Shown: positions 10,184 through 21,149 of the stretch, one piece after another
How positions within the stretch are numbered: position 1 is the stretch's first letter
Layout of the letters: every line of letters starts with the position of its first letter
Made by a program: the position numbers and the translations under genes
Assembly: GCA_021307315.1 (NCBI GenBank)
Contig: JAJSPD010000001.1
Location: forward strand, 1,302,001-1,366,000
Source of the DNA: Bisporella sp. PMI_857
Taxonomy: Eukaryota; Ascomycota; Leotiomycetes; Helotiales; Helotiaceae
Direction: 5' to 3'
Length of the DNA stretch: 64,000 nucleotides
The notes under the pieces: generated by a model
Told to the model about the DNA's origin: nothing
Database searches by the model: none
Seen by the model: the letters and a program-made list of their open reading frames with translations, nothing else

Positions 10184-11801
10184 ATGTCCCGTGGGTTTAC
10201 ATGAATAGAAGAGATCTCAAGCATACTGACTAGTGATGTAGCACTCGATAAGGCTCAACCTACAGCATTCAGCAGAGAACGGAAAGATTCCACTTCCTCA
10301 TCAGAGATCTCGCTCAAGGTCCCACGCACTCCTCGATTTGCGGAGGCTACGTCGGTGTACTCACCTGTGGATAACACACGATCACCATTCGCGGATCCTC
10401 CTAGTGAGAAGACACAGTCCTACATGGCTCAATCACAACCCTCAGATATTGGCTTCGGCTACATTAACGACTCGACAAGGCAGCAGCATGTCGAAGTTCC
10501 TCTCACACCTGCTTCGCCTCTTAAGAGCGCAATGAGAATACCAGGTACACCGGCACGAAAAATAGACAACCCATTAAGTCCGACGTTCCGAGAAGAACAG
10601 ATACTGGAGAAGCATGAGGAGGCCACCGAGAAAGAACAAGTAAAGGATCTGGTAAGAGGCATCGCCCTACAACATGCAGCTAATACTAACAGCATTACAG
10701 AAAATCAAGACCAGAGTACGAGTAGCAAAATTCCTCCTCAGAGGAGTCAATTTCAGCTGTAGTCTCATCGTCCTGGCCATGATATCGATGACCTTGACTA
10801 TCTTCAATTCAACTCGCCATCTTGCTGCTCGTAACAACCTACCAGCCTGGGCTCCAAATACCAAAACCTGGCCACAGTATCTCATTCTGTCCGTCGCCTG
10901 CATCTCGCTAGCACTCTGTATCCTCGTCTTCTGGAACTACTTCCGCGGAGGTCACGCACGCGCGGAGAAAATAGCGGTGTACTACACGCTCTTCGCAGTC
11001 GCATTCTTCATCTTTAGCATCGTGATGTGGGCAATCGCCGCAGGTGTTCTCCAGGGCTCCCGGAACAACGGAAACAGGAAGGATATTTGGGGATGGTCAT
11101 ACGTTGACGGAAAGAGACGTGAACTGTTCCAGCAGGACGTCGACTATGGCCTTATCTGCCGCTTGCAATCTTGGGCTTTAGTTTGTGCTTTGATCGAGAT
11201 TGTTCTTGAGTGCATCACCGTTCTCTTGTATGGCATCGTCTTCTACAGATATTACAGCAAGCAGCGTCTTCGCAAGTCCATGGATGTCCGTGACCGCGCC
11301 CGCTCAGATCTCTACCTCGCTCAACTCCGCTCACAGTCCGCACCCAACACTCCAGGTTTTGGCCCTCTCTCTCCATCCTTCTCCCAACACGCCAAATCCC
11401 CACGTTTCCCCCCCGCAGCGTACAGCTCAAACCCCGAGCGAGATGCCGAAGAGGGCTTCGGAGCACAATTTGCGGACGCCAAATCAAACGCTGCTTTGAA
11501 CAGCAAGCCATTCGCTCTGCAGCCACCACCGATCAAGGTCCATTCCGCAACACCAAAGACTCAGCAAGGTGCATTCGACACCCCGGTACGAACAACTAGC
11601 CCTCCAGCAGAGAGGAGGATAGAAAATGCGCCAGTAGCGCCAGGAGAGCAGCAATACGCTTCCGTGCCCATCCCAGGCGCCTACGCTTCGCCCATAAACA
11701 GCCCCGGCGTTCCACCACCACAGTTCGCCAGCGTGGGACAGGCTATCACTGATGACCGGAGGATCGAGAGCCCGCCAGGAAGCCCAAGAGGCTGGAAATA
11801 G
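10184..11801 (+). CDS. four-transmembrane protein, HAM-8-like (hyphal fusion?)
   Basis: Coding parts are 10184..10190, 10242..10651 and 10701..11801, giving 505 residues. The first coding exon is only seven nucleotides (ATG TCC C). Introns of 51 and 49 nt begin GTGGGT and GTAAGA and keep phase. Residues 1 to about 140 are Ser/Thr/Pro-rich and probably disordered. Four hydrophobic helices follow: one starting LLRGVNFSCSLIVLAM, one in WPQYLILSVACISLALCILV, one in YYTLFAVAFFIFSIVMWAI, and one around WALVCALIEIVLECITVLL. A basic stretch and a long Pro/Ser tail with SAPNTPGFGP come after. The topology and RSDLYLAQLRSQSAPNTPG motif remind me of the Neurospora HAM-8 family, needed for hyphal anastomosis. 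That name comes from memory and is uncertain; a tetraspan plasma-membrane protein is well supported. Confidence 0.75.
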
Positions 11802-12884
11802 ATGGGGAAAAGGTCACTGAGTGCTCTTACATATATTTTTTTTCCTTTCTTTGGTGGGACATTTTTGGGGGTGTTAAGGGGGTTTTCATGGAGGGATGAA
11901 ATACATGAACTCTACGGAGTATGTCGCTCGCTGGATAACTAAACTTGTATATCTGCTAATAAGGGCTGGAAAGCTGGGATTTGATACCTGTCAATAAATA
12001 TTCATTTGTCACATTTTGAACCTTTTTTTTTTTCAACTTTCAAGAAAAATATGTGAATTACCAAACGCCACACGAATTTTTTTTTCCCCGAGCGAAGCAG
12101 CTCTTCGAGGAAAACTTCTTCGAAAGGAATAAACCCTCGAAAGCGCTAATCACAAACTCCGACTCTTGCAATTCGGTGTTTCGATTCTTAGATCCAAGGG
12201 CCTTGGCCAAGGTGGACGGGCCACGACCACGACCACCTACTCACTTGACGCCTTTACGCTCCGCATCAAAACGGCTTTTCTCTTCCTGCCTTTTGCTTGG
12301 GAGCTAACCTTTGCCCACGAAATTTCCGTAACCGGATAATCGGATCCCACAGAATCTTCTCATCAATGCGTCGTGGTGGCACGAAATCTCGGGCTGATAT
12401 ATCCGCCATCTGACATCACTCGCCGGATTTAGTTGGGGGAGGGGGGAAGGGATAAGCTTGTATATATATATTTGTCTGAAACGTCGATGACGAGGATAAG
12501 CGAATCCTCCTGCGTTTTGTGTTCTCTATTTGTATGCTAAGTTATTTAGAGGGTAGGAAGTACGTGGGTTAGTGGTTGAGTAAAGATAGATATCATGGTG
12601 ACGACTTGGAGAGGAAGTGCGCTGCTAGCGACTATGCCAGGCTGTCGAACCTGCGTACGTGACACTCTGCATTCAGACGACCACACAAGCACTTGATCCG
12701 GGAAGTAGTCATAGATTCCCACTCCAGGATACTTTCATGACGCATCGTATTAGCTCGAGGCTTCATTGATCAAGCAATTTTGATCGCCTAGTGTACAGCT
12801 GCATTTTCCGACCCGTCCATCCCATTGCCATAATGTTTCCACCAACGCACTCAATTCTTTTTCGCCCATTATCTTTCATCTGCT
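11802..12884. other. convergent intergenic region, no gene seen
   Basis: About 1.1 kb between two genes that point towards each other. It has T-rich runs near 11840 and 12025 that could serve as 3' processing regions. The 84-residue frame at 12053-12307 has no recognisable content. Confidence 0.45.
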
Positions 12885-13573
12885 CTATTTGCCAACAACA
12901 CCCTTCGCTTTGTCCGCCAAATTCTGCGCCTCGTTCTCTACCTTGTCTACCGCACTCTTAATCTATGATTCCATTAGCAATTGAGCCTCTTCAAATATCC
13001 CAAGCTTCGATATCTCTTTCCAATCCGTGCTCTCTCGCATCACCCGCATCAATTCCAGCCTAAGCCCTTAAAAAGAAAATCATGAAGCACTCACTCCGCT
13101 CTCGGCCTGCTCCCTCAACTGCCTCTCCTTCCCTCCATTCTTATGATATTGCAACCACCGATATCCCTGCGTGAGCTGACTGCCCTCGTTGATGAAATGG
13201 CACGCGAAGAGAAGATAGTTCTGGGGGGTGACGGCCAGCGAGTAGCGCATGAAGGTCGCGGAGTAGACGATCAGCGCGCCGGTCATGGTTCCTGAGATGA
13301 GCTCGGGGGACTTCTGCGCGTCTGCTATGGCGGCAAGGGGGATGCCGAAGTTGGAGGCTGGACCCCAGAAATCTGTGCCCTGTTAGCTTTCATTCCGGCC
13401 TCTCCTGTCGCTCCAATGCAGTTTCGTTGTAGCTTCAGGATTGTAGATTGCCCCGGAGTTCGGAGATGTCTAGATTACGAAAGGGATTGGGAGAACGCAC
13501 GGGTTGAGCAGAAGTAGCTCAAAGTCGGGTTGGCCCGGATCTTTGCATTGAGCGCTTTCACGAAGGCTGCCAT
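12885..13573 (-). CDS. MPC1: mitochondrial pyruvate carrier subunit 1
   Basis: Coding parts on the minus strand are 13573..13501, 13372..13095 and 12962..12885, giving 142 residues. The product is an inner mitochondrial membrane protein that pairs with MPC2/3 to import pyruvate. Family hallmarks are visible: the N-terminal amphipathic part (MAAFVKALNAKIRANP), STHFWGPASNFGIPLAA spanning the first splice, the SPE-ISG motif, and the helix MTGALIVYSATFMRYSLAV followed by HFINEGSQLTQGYRW. The third exon encodes a charged tail (SAVDKVENEAQNLADKAKG) and joins in phase 0 after a 132-nt intron. If that intron is kept, translation stops at 13080 after VSAS. Yeast Mpc1 has 130 residues, so the length fits. 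Confidence 0.9.
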
Positions 13574-13957
13574 TGTGAATTGGTGCTGTCGTGGTGGAGG
13601 ATGAAAGCGTGGATCGGAGGTAAATATTCGTAGATCTCTTGTTGAGACTGACTTTTGTAAGCTCCACCCGACTTTCGGAAGGAGGTCGCGTGTCACGTGC
13701 CCCTCAACTGATTAAAGAAGCTCTACCTTTCGACATTGAGCAAATCAATCTATTTATTTATCACGTTACAAGACTTGGGTTTATGCAGATATCATTCATA
13801 AAGCTTCTTAATTGCGTTATGTTTTTCTCTATGCTACAAACTGGCATTTTTTATGTGAAGCCCAACTCCCCTTCAACGCCGAAACTGTGCTGGACATATG
13901 TAGCCTCCTTTGTTTGACTATCATAAAATTCTCAAAATTCCAATCCCATAATACTGC
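13574..13957. promoter_or_regulatory. MPC1 promoter region with CACGTG
   Basis: This 384-bp stretch lies upstream of MPC1 and downstream of SmB, both on the minus strand. A CACGTG palindrome is at 13694..13699, about 120 bp upstream of the MPC1 ATG, a plausible bHLH (Cbf1/Pho4-type) site. That role is inferred from the motif only. Confidence 0.4.
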
Positions 13958-14834
13958 TCATCTTCTAGGGGGTGCGAATCCTGGTGGTGCTGGTCCTGGG
14001 GGGAATTGTTGTCCAGGGAAAGGAGGAAAGCCTGGTGCAGGTGGACCACCTTTGGTAATATTAGAATGTATTCTAGAATAGTTGAGCTCTTTCTTACCTC
14101 TTCCAAATGCAGGAGGAGCGCCGGGGAAGCCAGCAAATGCTGGAGGCGCACCACCAACTCCAGCAGCGGGTCCCTGAGAAATCATTAGCCTTATAATTCA
14201 GGATATGTGTGTTGCAAACATACAGATAATCCAACAGGAGCACCTCTTCCAGCTGGTCTAGCAATACCTGTTCCGGTTGCGAGAGTTGTTGCTATTCCTC
14301 CCGGCGCGCTTGTTCCTAGCCGAGCACTTGGGTCGGCAGGTGGTGGAGACTCAACGGAGAGGGATATGATATGGGCGCCTCGAACAATTGTCAGACCAAG
14401 TGTTCGTTTCTCCTCGCTTTCGACAAGTGGTGCCGAAGCAGCACTAGCACCTGGAGCTGCTGTGGCTTTTGTTGCCTTGCGCTTGACGCGTCTGAACTCC
14501 TCGGTATCTGCGAGAACGAGGTTCATGTGCTGTCCACATATTAGCACACAGAATTGATCAAGAGACATAGTTGCACACCTTATCAAATGCTAACATCTGT
14601 CCAACCATCTGCCGCCCATCATTCATTGTGACTCTCATCCGGTAGTTGATCTACGACCTATTAGTTTTCTTTCAACATTCAAAAGGCATGCAAGCTGTGA
14701 TATCTTGCGCAAAGAGTTAGGACGTACGAGGCCAGCCTAAATTCACGGAATAAGTCAGCCTATGATGTCAACATGGGAGCTTGAAGAGCTTAGGAAGTGG
14801 TTGAACTTACCATCTTTCCCTGCTTGTTCGCCAT
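13958..14834 (-). CDS. SMB1: small nuclear ribonucleoprotein SmB/SmB'
   Basis: Six coding exons on the minus strand: 14834..14811, 14736..14728, 14650..14579, 14529..14224, 14173..14098 and 14049..13958; 192 residues. SmB is one of seven Sm proteins ringing the U-rich site of spliceosomal U1, U2, U4 and U5 snRNAs in the nucleus. Sm motif 1 reads INYRMRVTMNDGRQMVGQML followed by AFDKHMNLVLAD, and Sm motif 2 is in GLTIVRGAHIISLSVE. The C-terminus is the usual Gly/Pro-rich tail (APPAFAGFPGAPPAF, FPPGPAPPGF). The second exon is nine nucleotides and supplies Ala-Gly-Leu, completing KMAGLINYR as in relatives. All five introns (74, 77, 49, 50, 48 nt) are phase-consistent. It is divergent from L11. 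Confidence 0.93.
14728..14736 (-). other. SMB1: nine-nucleotide microexon of the SmB gene
   Basis: The minus strand reads GCTGGCCTC, flanked by a TTTAG acceptor (AG at 14738-14737) and a GTACGT donor (14727 downward). It encodes Ala-Gly-Leu. Without it the Sm motif would lose three residues but stay in frame, so skipping would be silent at the frame level. Its presence is inferred from the conserved KMAGLINYR sequence of fungal SmB proteins and the exact splice signals. Confidence 0.8.
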
Positions 14835-15144
14835 GGTGACTGAGATGCGCAATGAGCGACTTCTCTTGGGTTTCAAAAAATGGGTTCAAAGCGCAATGGC
14901 TTCGCTGACTCTATTGCTCTTGGGAAAGCTGTCGAGTCGTAGTATGGAGCTTCTATAATATGTTGACAGCCTTAGAATTCTCTGGTGGTTTATCTCCTAA
15001 TCTAGTTAGCTTTCATATGAGGCTAATCAGCACGTGATCGCTTAACGACTCTTCCCACAAATTGGTTTTCGACCCGCGAACTTTTCTGAATTCCAAGAAC
15101 GGCACGACAACTTCCTCACGACAACCTCTCAACCATAATTTAAA
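14835..15144. promoter_or_regulatory. shared divergent promoter of SmB and L11
   Basis: Only 310 bp separate the start codons of two housekeeping genes on opposite strands. A CACGTG palindrome at 15031..15036 lies about 110 bp from the L11 start. Shared control of a splicing factor and a ribosomal protein is plausible but inferred. Confidence 0.5.
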
Positions 15145-15773
15145 ATGGCCGAATCCGGAGAGAAGCAGAATCCTATGAAGGAGTTGCGCATCCAAAAGAT
15201 CGTGCTCAACATTTCCGTCGGAGAGTCTGGTGATAGACTTACCCGTGCTGCAAAGGTGTTGGAACAATTGAGTGGTCAAACCCCAGTTTACAGTATGCTT
15301 TCACCTTCAATTGCCAGTCAATCAGTATAATAAATATTTGTAGGCAAGGCCCGCTACACCGTCAGAACCTTCGGTATCCGTCGTAACGAGAAGATCGCCG
15401 TGCACGTCACTGTCCGTGGACCAAAGGCTGAGGAAATCTTGGAGCGTGGATTGAAGGTTAAGGAATACGAGCTCCGCAAGCGCAACTTCTCTGAGACTGG
15501 CAACTTCGGTTTCGGTATCAGCGAACACATCGATCTTGGTATCAAGTATGATCCTTCGATTGGAATTTACGGAATGGATTTCTACTGCTGCATGACCCGT
15601 CCTGGAGAGCGTGTTGCTAAGCGTCGCCGCTCTAAGACCTCTGTTGGCAGCGCCCATAAGATCAAGCGTGAGGAGACCATCAAGTACGTACCACACAGTA
15701 GGATTAGCTATGGCACAAGGCTAACTAGGAAAACAGATGGTTCAAGAACCGCTTCGAGGGTATCGTTAGGTAA
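15145..15773 (+). CDS. RPL11: 60S ribosomal protein L11 (uL5)
   Basis: Coding parts are 15145..15292, 15344..15683 and 15737..15773, giving exactly 174 residues, the same length as yeast Rpl11. The protein sits in the central protuberance of the 60S subunit and contacts 5S rRNA as part of the 5S RNP. Visible family sequence includes [57 protein letters not shown], the [14 protein letters not shown] segment and the basic KRRRSK. The last exon adds the conserved [12 protein letters not shown]-terminus. Introns of 51 and 53 nt begin GTATGC and GTACGT. It is divergently paired with SmB. Confidence 0.96.
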
Positions 15774-16248
15774 ATTCGGAGTTTATACGCATGGTCTACG
15801 GAGTAACAAGGGGCATGGATGGCATCATTGGCTGTACTTTCGATATCTCACAATGAAGCAGTCATGAACTGTGAAGCTTAACTCCTACGGGAGCAGCACG
15901 GCCAAGAGACCGACCGGCGTCCTGCCGGCTTCCTATCCTGAACACTTCAACAAATGTGATTTGGCAAACTGTAGTGCAAGGCCATTATGATGTGCAGATG
16001 CCAATGCTCATATAAAATGAGGACAAGTGTATTTGTTATTTCCAAAAATTCGTAGCCCCTGCCTCTGTGCAAGCCATTGCACTATGTACGAAAGACACGG
16101 CTCAAGGCAGGTAATTCTACAGATTCATACACCTTTCACTTCCCTGTATTGTGGCAGGTCATGGTATTGTAGAATATCTTTCCCATCGCCCTGGCTAGTA
16201 ATAGTAAGCTATGAAGTTCTGCGCGAAGAGTCCAAAGGAATCATACCT
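15774..16248. other. 3' flank of L11, no gene seen
   Basis: About 475 bp without coding signal, containing the L11 3' UTR. Confidence 0.45.
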
Positions 16249-16434
16249 CTACTTCCGATCACTGAAGACGTCCTTGAACTTATCAGTCCAACGCCTGGCT
16301 GACGCCTGCCCAGGCGTATGGGATTGTACGCATTCTCGAAGTTCTTGACACCGGTCGTCTTGAAATGTAGAGAACAAACCTCCGGATGACAAGTCTTCGG
16401 ACTTGTTTTGATCTGGGGCTTGGTCTGATGCCAT
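16249..16434 (-). CDS. possible 61-residue hypothetical protein
   Basis: A single short frame from an ATG at 16434. It is hydrophilic, with two cysteines in CQELREC and a basic-aromatic end (RRWTDKFKDVFSDRK). The composition looks more protein-like than most chance frames in the area, but there is no domain I know. A splice acceptor could lie just upstream, so it may instead be the last exon of a gene whose earlier exons I could not find. Convergent with L11. Confidence 0.35.
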   Translation of the reverse strand: MASDQAPDQNKSEDLSSGGLFSTFQDDRCQELRECVQSHTPGQASARRWTDKFKDVFSDRK

Positions 16435-17004
16435 TGTTACAGTAAGTCACTTCTTTTTAATAAAAATTTTCAATTGATCTCAAGTGGGTACTATCTTTCC
16501 TACAATAATCAGAAGAGGATAGGAATGGCCCTACTTATTGCCAGTAATAAAGTTCGGTTACCATGGTTGATAAGTTGAGTAAGTGTCATGTTAGCTGTCA
16601 ACCGGAACACCAGCTCCTATTGGAGAAATGCACTATAGAAACATTCCTCCGCCATGATTAGTCATGAAGCGACCCAGATATATATCACCCTTGAAGATTA
16701 TTGCTTATCACTTAAGAGTTCGAGAAGTCCAGGAGCTGTTGTTGAGCTATGGAATATACGCAATGAGGACATTAGCCAATTTCAGCGTACTTGAATATCG
16801 TGGCAATCTCGAGGTGAAGAAGACAAAGCCAAATACGTGAAAGAAAGTTAGCACAGTACTGATTCGATAATTCTGATAGGACCCAAATCTCAAAGACTCC
16901 CAATTTCAACCACTACATATACAATATAACGCTGGCCAGTCTTCGCTAGATCGAAGCCAATGATTTCAGTATCAAGTTATATTCCGTCCCTTAGCATTCA
17001 CTCA
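16435..17004. other. intergenic, no gene seen
   Basis: About 570 bp, moderately AT-rich, with no supported reading frame. Confidence 0.45.
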
Positions 17005-17339
17005 TCACTTGTTATCATGGCCCTTCATAATGCTACATGCCAACGTTAGCCAGCGACCAAATGCAGGTATAGGACAGCTGCGTACCTATTCCAGATACTG
17101 CCAACAAATCCAGTAGCTGGCTTCTGGTCGTTGAACGACTGGCGCCTTTTCTTTGCCTCGTCGTCCAGGCTACCGCGTTTCTGGTTCATGAGGCTCGAGA
17201 ACTTTGAGGAAGATGAATCCTGCAGGTCGTTATTGGCGATTGGAGAAGCAGCTGCAGATGGAAAGCTTACCCTTCTCTGGCTGTTAGCATTGTTTGCGGG
17301 AGTAGAAGTAGTCCCAAGTCCTCCGGCGACGGCAGACAT
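17005..17339 (-). CDS. small Ser-rich fungal protein with WN terminus
   Basis: Coding parts on the minus strand are 17339..17086 and 17032..17005, giving 93 residues. The start is placed at MSAVAGG; an upstream in-frame ATG at 17363 would add eight residues. The 53-nt intron (GTACGC, CTAAC branch, TGTAG) joins the frame to a short end, GSIWNSIMKGHDNK. Features are a Ser/Thr/Ala-rich N-terminal half, RRVSF, the block KFSSLMNQKRGSLDDEAKKR, and RRQSFNDQKPATG. The RRxSF and KRGS segments look like basophilic kinase sites. I recall small fungal proteins of this F-x-x-L...KR-x-S...GSxWN type but cannot name a function reliably. Confidence 0.7.
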
Positions 17340-19079
17340 GTCTGATCTGTGGTTCGTAACCACGCTACTGTTGATGGGATATTTTAAGAGTAGAATGTAG
17401 AGATAGGTCTTTATATCTGAAGGCGCTTGACAACCTTACGAGTGTAACGAAGAAGTATTGTACTCACCCCGCATACATATACTTCCCCTCACCCTCCCTT
17501 CGCTCTTTTTCAAGCTCCGATCGCCAGGCAACATTACCAATGAGCTCATCTCTGCTGGTCAATCAAAATCTATCAAACTTTCATTGATCTGTCAGCCCAT
17601 ATACCCCGCTGTGGTGCAACTCTCAGCCCTTCCCCAGCCAATGTCCTTCGTTACCCCTCATCCTTGCACGACTCTGATCCCAGATCGCCAGCCGGATTGT
17701 GAGGAAACGCACCGCTTTGGAGGCAGCGGTTGGTGACCTTGGGGGCACATGATGACGAATTGAATGATTTTAGAGTTCTTTAGTACTTGTAATTTCTGTT
17801 TCAGGGCCCGTCCCCTTTATTCGTGGCCTGCCCGAATCTGAGGCTGAGTCACGTGCTCCATAGAGAAAGATGATTAACTAGATCGTTACACAGATAAATA
17901 GTCCTTTGCGCGACTAAGTTTATTGTCGATGGTAGGGTATACTTTTCTAAGGGATATTGGAACGAGTCATCAAGTAGATTCTTCGGAACACCACTCTGGT
18001 CTAATTTTCAGAACAAAATGAAGTCATACGTTGGTGCGTAAATGATTAAGCATCTGAAATTCAATTAACTCTACGAAGCCTAGTGTGTAGCTTGAAGCTA
18101 TGTGATATTCCTTTCCGTATGAGATTCTAATTTATCTCTTTCAACTTTCTGTTCACCTAAGTTAGAAGCACTTAGTTCTCCGGATGAAGTACTAAAGGCT
18201 TAGCTTCCAGGGTTCATTAGATGGAACCAATCCCACAAGCCAACTCTGCATCTAGAGAATTGATGGATTATGGTAGACCAGGTTGATAGATTCATCTTCC
18301 ACTTAATTAGCGTAGGTAAGAAGCGCCATCTAAAATATGCAGCTGTCAATCGGCCATGACTGCCTTATAACACTCCCATATCCTTAGCTAAGTGTTATGA
18401 AGGGATGGAATAATATGAAGATAAGCTTCGTGTAACGGTACAAAGTGGTTAGAACGACACGCAAGCAAATAATCAAGCCTCTCTGCCTCTTCCGCTCGTA
18501 CTTTGGCTTCCTTCTCAAGGTCGACTAAGCTAATATGTGACCTTGCACCTGGCAAGAATGAATACTACCATATCTAGCCCATGTCTGAGAAGTGAATAAT
18601 AATCAATGACGCGCAGAGTCGGAGACCATTGGTTTAAGCGAGTACGCCCCTGAGACTGCTCCTGTCTTGGGCTAAGTCCCCCTTCATCTCTTGGCATACC
18701 AGAAATCGTGGTCTTGATATAATCTGGGAAAGAAATTGCTAGTTCGCGGGTTCAAAGATCGCAAATATGCCTGATGCAAAATTTCCCGGCTCGCCATCCT
18801 CTTTATACTCATGCCCAACATGTTGGTTTCATGAGCCTATGACACTTTGTGTCATTTCTTTCTTTTAGAAATTAAAATCCGAAGGGATTACTCCTGGTTT
18901 AGCTTTTCTCAGCACCTCCTCCGCCTTGTCACTTGTTAATCTGCAGTTGGTGATGCATTAGGCTCGATAATATCACTTCATGATCTTGATGGTCCGCCTG
19001 TAGGCTTACGATACCTTGGTTTCCCTAATCAGGTCCCCTGAGTATACCCAGCCTTATTATTTTGCACTCCCACACACCC
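17340..19079. other. long gene-poor stretch with weak decayed coding traces
   Basis: About 1.7 kb. A CACGTG is at 17850..17855, upstream of the 17.0-17.3 kb gene. On the minus strand at about 18480-18560 a short helical frame (LVDLEKEAKVRAEEAERL) appears, and at about 18700 a 56-residue frame beginning MPRDEGGLSPRQEQ. Neither connects to a full gene, so they look like remnants. Confidence 0.35.
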
Positions 19080-19990
19080 GAAGTGGCGTTCTCCCAGATT
19101 GACTCACCATCCAGCTATGTTTCTTGCCACATCTCATGTTTGTCTTACGGCGGCGTTTTGTTCTTCTTCTAGTGTTTCATGTTGGAGTGCAGACTCTTGC
19201 TCTTCCAATTCTTGTAGCTTCGTCAAGCGTGCTTTCTCAAGCTAGATCTTTTCCTGTCGTGCACGGAGTGCATCAAGTCGAGAACCACTCTCTGGAGCAA
19301 GGTTGGCGACTGCTGTAGAGTCAGAAGGATCGGGAAATACAGACACAGCTTTCGACGATGGGGTTTCACTTATAGTTGGATGAGTCATCTCATTTGTGTC
19401 ACTTCCATACAGTTCTGGTGGATAGGATGCATTGTACTCACCCCCATGAATAAAGCTGTTTGGGCGAGGATATCGCGAGCCACTCAGAAGCGCAACAGCA
19501 GTCCCTGTCCGACTGACTCTTGGCTTATAGCTGCCGACTCATTTTCAGTGGGCATAGCCGGCAGCTCTTAACTTCTCTCTAAAGCATTGCTCGATGGCTC
19601 ATGTACTGTTTTGGGTCCTTCCCTAACTTGTCTGATTCATCCACCGGGACCTCATGGTCCAGGATAGCCATCCCTCCACTGCCAGGCATCTTATGAATAT
19701 TAGCCCCACTTTATATTTCAAGTGGACTTGGATAAGGAACTTCTGAAGACTGCTGAGCCTTTCCCTTGAGACGGCGGAAGAAGGAACAAGCCTGCTTTAT
19801 TCTCCCCATCTGCGATGTTGACTGTAGTTCCACTTGTTGATGTATATTCGCCGGTCGGTATTTGGTAGGCCGTTGTCAATAAAGCAATGCTGCTTGAGCT
19901 TCTTTCTGTCCTAGGCTCAATGGCTCTCGAAGCTTGAAACTGGTGAAATCTTACTTGGGGATTTGGCAACCGAGGTGATGCCTGACAAAG
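19080..19990 (-). pseudogene. decayed coding region with coiled-coil-like tail
   Basis: On the minus strand several coding-like blocks follow one another but fall in different frames with stops between them. They are YQIPTGEYTSTSGTTVNI (about 19870-19815), AILDHEVPVDESDKLGKDP (about 19680-19620), ELYGSDTNEMTHPTISE (about 19410-19360), and a charged helix KARLTKLQELEEQES with ALQHETLEEEQ (about 19230-19150). The order (extracellular-like Ser/Thr region, acidic middle, Glu/Arg-rich helix) resembles fungal membrane-anchored proteins of unknown function. A stop interrupts the helix (RQEKI then stop). Decay is the likeliest reading; unusual splicing cannot be excluded. Confidence 0.4.
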
Positions 19991-21149
19991 AAGTTATCCT
20001 TGAAGATTCAGCGGCGAGAGTGATATCTGACTAAGAAGATTCCCTGACTACTAAGGACACAGCACTGAAGCTTTACCCCCGATTATCGAGCTCTGCTTGC
20101 AAACAAGAGCAGGTGCATCGAATGTGATGTCAGCTGTTCTGAAGAAAGCCGTAACAAAGTCTAATGCTGCTTGCTAGTCAGCTGAGCTACGGGCTGGCTA
20201 CACACAACAACTTACCCTAGCAAAGAGTGACTGGCTCATACACAAGCGAGTATTATCAGCTAAAGTACAATTGGGTTCGTTTATAGTCGAACTAAGCCAA
20301 GATTGCCTCTTCTATTAGCTTTCACTCCACATCCCTTGATATGAATCCTCACAGTGCATGAAGATAAAACATTTACCTCTTGACTTGGCACCTCTTTCCA
20401 AAGAAGAAGATCGAGAAGCCGAGTGGTAGTCTGGGAATCTTCATTATCTGGAGAGAGAGAAAATAGCGAGACTTTTTAATCTTTTAAAAGCCTAAAGTGA
20501 TAATTTCGACTCTGCAAGAGAGTTCTGTCGAGATAGCATGGAAAGAAGCTAAAGTTCACCCCAAAAAATATCAAACAATCAATTTTAGCAAGGCTTCTTT
20601 GTGTTGAACTGGCCTCCACCATATCGATTATACATTGCCCACTTTAAGCTGTAGCTTGTGAGGGGAATTCCTAATTGAATGAAGCATTCACGGTCACAAC
20701 TGTGTAACGGTCCTATTTGGTATTAGCTGTCGTGCAACCTAATCAAAAGACAGCTAATCAGGAGGCACAGGCCACCGTAAGACGTTGGAATTGACTGTCC
20801 AGGACTGAATAATATCAAGAGAAAGTATGAATTCAAACAGCTGCATGCGATTTGAAGTACATCTAACAGAGGATTCGTGGCTGTCCTTGTGAGTGTGGAG
20901 AAGGCACAAAGGTTGATCAGCAATAAGGACGGGAGGATTTTGAGTGATAGAGTGCAGGAGGCTCCTGCAATAAACATGATGAATCTAAAACGAACATGGA
21001 GAACAGGGGCTGTAAGGGTGCGGCGATGAACAATATATCCCAAGCAGAAGGCCGAGCGTATATTAGATACGAGCCCTCAGAGATGGTGGCGGTGATATTC
21101 TATTGGTTATAGATCTAGGAGAGCTGGTACTTGCAAATATTACTGTTCC
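19991..21149. other. intergenic, no gene seen
   Basis: About 1.16 kb. The minus-strand frame at 20723-21043 is Leu/Ser-rich without a recognisable domain and is probably chance. This stretch includes the 3' flank of the FMO gene. Confidence 0.4.

Noticed and set aside
11215..11529. Frames opposite and out of phase with the four-helix membrane protein
   Set aside because: They are shadows of a strongly supported coding exon.
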